Assembly (NCBI GenBank): GCA_010405405.1
Contig: MU004231.1
Coordinates: 2,223,249-2,287,248 of the forward strand
DNA length: 64,000 bases
Reading direction: 5' to 3'
From: Microthyrium microscopicum
Lineage: Eukaryota; Ascomycota; Dothideomycetes; Microthyriales; Microthyriaceae
The position numbers and the translations under genes were made by a program. This document shows, in pieces, positions 58,816 through 64,000 of this stretch; the first letter of the stretch is position 1, and the number at the start of each line of letters is the position of its first letter. Under the pieces are notes generated by a model, which saw nothing but the letters and a program-made list of their open reading frames with translations, had not been told where the DNA came from and ran no database searches.

Positions 58816-60188
58816 CAGTTCCGGGACAAAAGTCTGGGTAGTCCGTGCTCAGATCCATCCCAAAACGCGTCCCTAGTTTTTAATCTATTATCTTCATCTA
58901 CAACCATGCCTCGCCAACGTAGGGGTATTCTCTCTAAAATTAGTGCAAATAATAGAGGATCAAAGCAGCTATCTACTACTACTCGAAATCAAATTTACAG
59001 AGGCCTAGCGCTTAGTTACCGTCCCTTTAAAGTTGCCGAAGCTCTACACATCAAAAAGCCAACAATCTACTCAACAATTGCAAGACGCGCTGAACGACCA
59101 ACAGACGGTTCCTATAAGCCAAGATCAGGTCGTCCACCTTCCTTAACAGATAGAGATTTACGACGGATCATAAAAGAAATAAGGTCTCACCCAAAATTAA
59201 CCTATAGGCAGCTAATTAGGGACTTAGATCTGAATTGCAGTTACAAGACAATCTAACAGAATTTGGCGGTCCAAAACATCAAAAAATGGCGCGTAAAAGA
59301 ACGTCCCAAGTTAACAGAAAAGCATGCTACTAAACGCTTACAATTTGCTAAGGATCATATATTGTAGTCACTCTTAGAGTAGTCGCAAGTTTAGTTCAGT
59401 AATGAGTATTCTATTAAACGAGGGAAGGGCAAACAACGAACTTAGGTCTTTTAACAACTATACTAAAAATGGCTTCCAAATTATGTTCAGACGTATCCTA
59501 AAGGAAAGGACATTTCAATCATGATATAAGCCGCTATCAATTTATACCTTAAAAGGACAGAAATGGTAGTTATGGACAGGGACCTAGATTCAGCAAGAAA
59601 TGGATATTCCGCCCATTCCTATCTCAAAGTTCTCAATAAGAACTACCTCCCTCACCATCAAAACAACATGATTTATCAATAGGATAATGCCTCTATCCAT
59701 ACAGCTCACCTTATTCGAAATTGGTTTAGAGATCATAGAATTATAACACTTCAATAGCCACCTATCTCACCTAATTTAAACCCCATCGAATACGTCTAGG
59801 CTCAACTCAAAGAATAGCTATATTTACGGTATCCAGAACTTAACGGACACCAAGGATCTTCAGCCGCAAATATTACCTACTTCAAGGAATGTATTTTGGA
59901 CACATAGGATCGATTAAAGGAAGGTGGGATTTTAAATTATATTAAGAGTATGCAAGCCAGGTGTCAGGCAGTAATTAACGCCGACGGGTAGCACACCAAG
60001 TACTAGAACTGCAACTTTACAAAATCTCAATATAGGCTAAAACGGCCTGATTTTCAGCTTCAATTTGATCCCAAAACCGTCCAGATAACCATTGTGGTTA
60101 CTTAGTAAATTGCTAATAACCAAAATGTTGATTTGGGATACCTGGGGGGTGCACTAACCAGGCTACTCAGACTTTTGTCCTAGTACTG
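58816..60188 (+). mobile_element. Tc1/mariner element, RIP-damaged
   Basis: About 1373 bp, flanked by TA on both sides, the Tc1/mariner target. Imperfect terminal inverted repeats of about 25 bp share ggacaaaagtctg: 58816-58840 and the complement at about 60164-60188. Transposase reading begins at 58906 (MPRQRRGILSK), with a helix-turn-helix region GRPPSLTDRDLRRI. It stays open for 117 codons, then breaks. Later segments still read as DDE motifs: DNASIHTAH, SPNLNPIEYV followed by a stop where W is expected, then AQLKE. Many breaks are TAG or TAA in place of TGG, CAG or CAA, the mark of C-to-T change by RIP. No longer able to move by itself. Confidence 0.88.
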
Positions 60189-60289
60189 TACCCCAGCAAC
60201 ATCGGTACTAGACCACGGCAACGAATGGAGTTTTACACATACAAACGATACCCCAGCAACAGCGGTAGTACTAGAGCATGGCAACAAAC
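60189..60289. repeat. 60-bp tandem repeat interrupted by the transposon
   Basis: One full unit at 60189-60248 (taccccagcaac...) and a partial second at 60249-60289. The tail of another unit (gcaacaaacggagttttt...) sits just left of the element at about 58785-58815. The transposon therefore entered a pre-existing minisatellite at a TA. Confidence 0.65.
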
Positions 60290-60672
60290 AATAAAGAATT
60301 ATGAATTACACCTCCTTTATTGAAAGTGAAATACATGTTAGACACCAGATACGCTTCTACGCTGCGCTGGTGACGGTTAGTTACCACTATCACGTAGGAG
60401 TATTACCTACGCAGTTTTTATTCACCAGATTTTTACTTGCTCTGTCACTAACTATTTGCTCCAGTATCAATAGCAGCATGCAGCTGGTAACTAAGTAGTA
60501 CTCTAAGCACTTATACACTAGCTTTCCGGCATCAGGTGTCTCTCAAGATCTTTAAACTTGGATGGGAGATAGGAGGCCTTTGGATAGGGTAAGAATTATA
60601 CTTGAGCCTAGTACAACAGGATCAATTGCTTATATAAACAACACCAATCAAAGGTTAAGATCTAGCAGCCGG
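60290..60672. other. Intergenic region
   Basis: 3' flank of the NmrA-like gene. A small hydrophobic + frame at 60301-60498 lacks support. Confidence 0.35.
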
Positions 60673-61782
60673 TCAAATTTTGGACGAGGTTTCCTCCCTG
60701 AATCTACTACCATCCTCTTGATTTTTCAAGAGAAGCTTCAGATCATTTACACGCTCCCACAAGCTACCAAGTCCAGCCTCGACACCTCTCTTTTCTTCCT
60801 TGCGCAACCACTCTTCGGCTGACTTAGTGCGGGTAGGATGAATCTTATCTAGCAGGTCGAAATCTCGTTGAATGAGACCCTTGTTTCCAACAGAAGCTTC
60901 CCACATTTTCAAGAACCCTGTGAAGTTTTCTCTGATGGTCACTGCCGATGGATCGTCCAGAGCCACTCCATATCCAGAAGAAAAGCCTGCTGCACGTGCC
61001 ATCGGACCAGTCTTCCACCAGGTGTCGAGATCAACTGGTTCGTAACGCGCCGGTTTGCCAGTGACTTTTGTGAATGCCTTTGCCATGTCGTCGTAATTGA
61101 TCATATCGATAGCAACTTCGAGATCCTTTCCGTTTGACTGGGTCTGGTTGTCAAGCATCCATCGTACGTAGTGTCCACAGTCATCGAGGTCAACGTGCGC
61201 AGCTGCTCCCTGACCTATTGGGACTCGCCAAATAACAACTCCGTCCTCAACTACTGGCTGAAATGGAGTATTCTTTGAAATGGCCATTTGGATATATGGT
61301 CCTGTCGTGAATAATGCAGCGCCCATCTGAGTGTTGTGCTTTGCTTGATCAAGAATCCACTCTCCGGCTCTTCCCTTGCCATCGTAATGACCTGTCCGAA
61401 ATTCTGGCTTGTAGCCACTCTTCTTGTACACAAAGTCAAGATTTCCGTGCACGTAGAACTTGACACCCTCTTCTAGGGCTAGCTCATAGGCTCGCATAGT
61501 CCAGAAGATCTCAGCTTTCTCGCCGCTGTTGAAGCCATCGATGTTGATGAATGCATAGTCTGCTCCATGGAAACCAGCGCGGAGGTCATCTTCACTGAAG
61601 AAGGTGCCGCTGACTAGCGATACGTTTGATGGTGAGAGTGCCTGCAGCTCCATGGCTCGCTTGGAGGAGGTGTCGCGGGTGAGTATGCGGACGCTGTATG
61701 AACCGTCTTCGACCAGTGACTTGACGATTGGGATTCCTTGAGCCCCTGTGCCGCCAACTATGAAGACAAGTGGTGGTGACAT
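60673..61782 (-). CDS. NmrA-like NAD(P)-binding protein
   Basis: Single exon, 369 aa. Atypical extended SDR of the NmrA/HSCARG group. The N-terminal Rossmann motif GGTGAQG (about 9-15) is followed by RILTRDTSSKRA, whose Arg fits NADP(H) preference. The conserved ADYAFINIDGFNSGEKAE region, TGPYIQM and PIGQGAAAHVDLDDCG-type motif follow. No catalytic Tyr-x3-Lys is seen, as expected for NmrA members. These act as redox sensors, co-repressors (NmrA with AreA) or as reductases in secondary metabolism. Which applies here is not shown by the neighbours. Confidence 0.88.
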   Translation of the reverse strand: MSPPLVFIVGGTGAQGIPIVKSLVEDGSYSVRILTRDTSSKRAMELQALSPSNVSLVSGTFFSEDDLRAGFHGADYAFINIDGFNSGEKAEIFWTMRAYELALEEGVKFYVHGNLDFVYKKSGYKPEFRTGHYDGKGRAGEWILDQAKHNTQMGAALFTTGPYIQMAISKNTPFQPVVEDGVVIWRVPIGQGAAAHVDLDDCGHYVRWMLDNQTQSNGKDLEVAIDMINYDDMAKAFTKVTGKPARYEPVDLDTWWKTGPMARAAGFSSGYGVALDDPSAVTIRENFTGFLKMWEASVGNKGLIQRDFDLLDKIHPTRTKSAEEWLRKEEKRGVEAGLGSLWERVNDLKLLLKNQEDGSRFREETSSKI

Positions 61783-62761
61783 GCTGAAATTGTGACGTAT
61801 CTGAAGCTCGAATCTGTATTAAGATGAAAGGTTTGGGGTTACTAGAGTTGAATCATCCATTTGAAGCAACGTTTATTCTCTTATACCCATTGTCAAAATA
61901 GCGAGGATTAGTGAACATTCTTGGCAAAAGACATGTATACTGATATAATCCTCGATGACCGGATTTGTACCTAGAATTATCATCAAGAGCCGAGGTCCAG
62001 CAATACGGCCGATGATTCTTATATGTGGTGTTGTTTGTTTTCGCTGGGGCGAGGATGTTGATGGATCATGGTTAGTAATACACTAAAGGTATTTCGTACC
62101 TAGTGAGAGCGATTGTGAATTGCCTCGGGTGTGTTATACAACTCAGCGATTAGTAGCGCGAGGGCATTGATACGCATAGTCTATCGACTATCAAGCAAGC
62201 TTATACTCCCGTTAGATCTGGTAGGTAGAGTGGCATGAACTTGAGCCTGTTAGCCTTAAGCTGCCAGATCGAAAGGCAGCCAGGCAGCATCAACATATGT
62301 GCTCACGTGCTGGCTTTGCCAGAGATACCAGAAACAGTACGTCAGGCTGGGCGCTGAGCATTTCAGGTATGACCTTCAAGGCGTGAAGACAAAGAGTGCC
62401 GGAAGAGAAGACGAGATGGGCATGGTGTTCAGAAGATGATGAACTCATTCACGCTAGTCCCAGAAAAGATAAGCGCTTCAAGCTTGCAGGGGAGCTAGCT
62501 TCAGCCAATGAGATAGCAAAGTTCTCAACGTCACTCCCACCAAAAGTTCTGCTCTTGCATTTGTTCACATCGCACATACAAGCTTGGATCTTACAGTCTT
62601 GAAACTAACACACATTACATGTCGGCGATCCTGGAGCGTTTATCAAGAACCTAGCGCTTGGCTTGTCAATTCCTTCCCGCACTCTCATATTCTGGTCTGC
62701 TGCTCCCAGCCTTACTTTGGTCGCGTCGGGACCCCTCAACGCGTCGCGTGCTAATTGCGAA
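61783..62761. other. Divergent intergenic region, NmrA-like gene / HAT2-type gene
   Basis: Promoters of the NmrA-like gene (left) and the WD40 gene (right). The + frame at 62396-62602 has no ATG and no domain. Nothing else seen. Confidence 0.45.
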
Positions 62762-64000
62762 ATGGCGGAAGTTGAAGGTATGTCATTATGTCCAACTCAG
62801 CTGGTTTGTCGTAGCTAACTTTGCAAATAGATCAGCAAGATGCTGAATACAACCGCGAGCAGAAGATAATAAATGAAGAGTACAAGATATGGAAAAAGGC
62901 GGCCCCCCTTCTCTACGATAGCATTCACACCAATGTCCTGGATTGGCCGTCACTTACATGCCAATGGTTTCCTGATGTCAAAAAGCGAGTCAATAAACTG
63001 CCGTTTCTGTAATCATGCGCTAACATACGCCATCAGGGATCCCGAGTCCGGTCAAGAGGAGCACCGTCTTCTGCTCGGTAGCATGACCTCCTCACAAGCG
63101 AGCGATTGCATCAAAATTGCGAGATGGGTGAAGCCAACATTCAAATTAGACCCTAAAGATTTCAATGCCGAAACTGGAGAGGCTGGCGGCCATGGCGCGG
63201 CCATGAGTCAATACAAATTCGAAGTCATACAAGAAATCAATCATACTGGCGACGTCAATAAAGCCCGATATATGCCTAGCAACCCAAACCTCATTGCCTC
63301 TATGGGAGGCACCGGTACCCTTCACATATTCGATCGATCCAAGCTCGACAGCAAACCAAAGAATGACGAGGTGACGCCTCATATCCAGCTGGTTGGTCAT
63401 GAGAAGGAGGGATTTGGACTCGCTTGGAACGATATCAAGGAAGGATTGTTGGCAAGTGGAAGCGAAGATGAGACGGTCCGTATCTGGGACGTCAAGAGCG
63501 AGTACACTTCTGGGTCAGCGCACGAGATGCAGGCGACTCATGTTCTCACCCACCACACATCCACCGTGAACGATGTCGATTGGCAGAAACACAGCGAGAA
63601 TATCCTCGCAACTGTTTCTGATGATCGCACACTAGCAATTGTAGATGTTCGTGAACCCAAGAACGCAGCCATCAAGACCACTGCACACAAGTCTGCTGCA
63701 AATTGCGTCGCATGGTCACCCGCACACGAGAATCTCCTACTAACTGGTGGATCGGATTGTACTGTGGCTATGTGGGACTGGCGACAAATCAAGGAGGGTC
63801 AGAAGATACATTCCTTCGAGAACCATGCCCAGAGTGTTATTGGTGTTCAGTGGTCCGTACATGATCCCACGTTCTTCGCCAGTGCCAGCGATGATCGACG
63901 CATCAACATCTGGAACTTCCTCAAGATGGGCGAGGAACAAACGCCTGACGAGGCAGAAGACGGTCCTCCAGAGCTGTAAGTCAAACTAATGGAACCGTAT
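62762..64000 (+). CDS. HAT2: WD40 histone-binding protein, Hat2/Msi1/RbAp48 type (3' end outside window)
   Basis: Histone chaperone subunit shared by type B histone acetyltransferase and other chromatin complexes. Exons 62762-62777, 62831-62984, 63037-63975; a gtaagt donor at 63976 and the missing C-terminal block show the gene continues past 64000. About 370 aa are present. The N-terminal helix (IINEEYKIWKKAAPLLYD) and HTNVLDWPSLTCQWFPD are RbAp48 signatures. WD repeats follow (GLLASGSEDETVRIWDVK, FFASASDDRRINIWNF). DAEDGPPEL is the acidic PP-loop that leads into ELLF.HGGH in homologues. Joining DVKK to DPESGQEEHRLLLG needs an intron that begins with GC at 62985 (gcgagt). HAT2 versus MSI1 is not settled. 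Confidence 0.88.

Noticed and set aside
1-64000. CRISPR arrays, rRNA genes and virus-like elements
   Set aside because: No regularly spaced repeats, rRNA-like sequence, or capsid, integrase or reverse-transcriptase remnants were seen.

Overview
This window is nuclear DNA of a filamentous ascomycete (Pezizomycotina). Most introns are 45-145 nt, with GT-AG ends and a CTAAC or CTGAC branch point. Genes sit on both strands about 1-2 kb apart. Lineage-typical genes include an AA9 oxidase, an Agd3-type CE18 deacetylase, Nup82, a Mid2-like mucin and a transcription factor with a fungal_trans domain. A decayed transposon carries C-to-T damage of the kind left by repeat-induced point mutation (RIP). 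I cannot name the genus.

Layout. 1-4.1 kb: four tandem, diverged copies of an unrecognised gene family (two membrane helices, one intron at the same place, cysteine-rich tail). 4.3-5.5 kb: AA9 lytic polysaccharide monooxygenase (-). 6.5-10.6 kb: ADE6 (+), convergent with UBC7 (-). 11.8-13 kb: a charged repeat protein and a possible small secreted protein (both -). 14.2-15.1 kb: SDR oxidoreductase. 15.4-17.8 kb: Agd3-like deacetylase (-). 19.0-19.3 kb: a MITE-like inverted-repeat element. 19.65-24.3 kb: PDX2, CBC2 (-) and NUP82, the last two divergent. 24.5-27.7 kb: three small charged proteins (-), two of them paralogues. 29 kb: GPI-anchored surface protein. 29.8-32.7 kb: zinc alcohol dehydrogenase and a cysteine-rich type I membrane protein (both -). 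33.6-34.6 kb: decayed FAD monooxygenase (-). 36-40.6 kb: ABCC (MRP-type) transporter. 42.4-45.3 kb: TCP11/SOK1-family protein. 45.7-49.4 kb: steroid 5-alpha-reductase-like enzyme and Mid2-like mucin (both -). 51.7-54.5 kb: small mitochondrial-looking coiled-coil protein and histidine acid phosphatase (both -). 55.75-58.7 kb: SAM + HMG-box + fungal_trans transcription factor. 58.8-60.2 kb: RIP-damaged Tc1/mariner element inside a 60-bp repeat. 60.7-61.8 kb: NmrA-like protein (-). 62.8 kb to the end: WD40 Hat2/RbAp48-type gene, cut by the window edge.

The window mixes housekeeping genes (purine and vitamin B6 synthesis, ubiquitin, mRNA cap binding, nuclear pore, histone binding) with accessory surface, secreted and transport genes. 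I see no complete metabolic gene cluster. The 33.6-40.6 kb stretch (dead monooxygenase next to an ABCC pump) could be a relic of one. The strongest candidate for something undescribed is the four-gene array at 1-4127.
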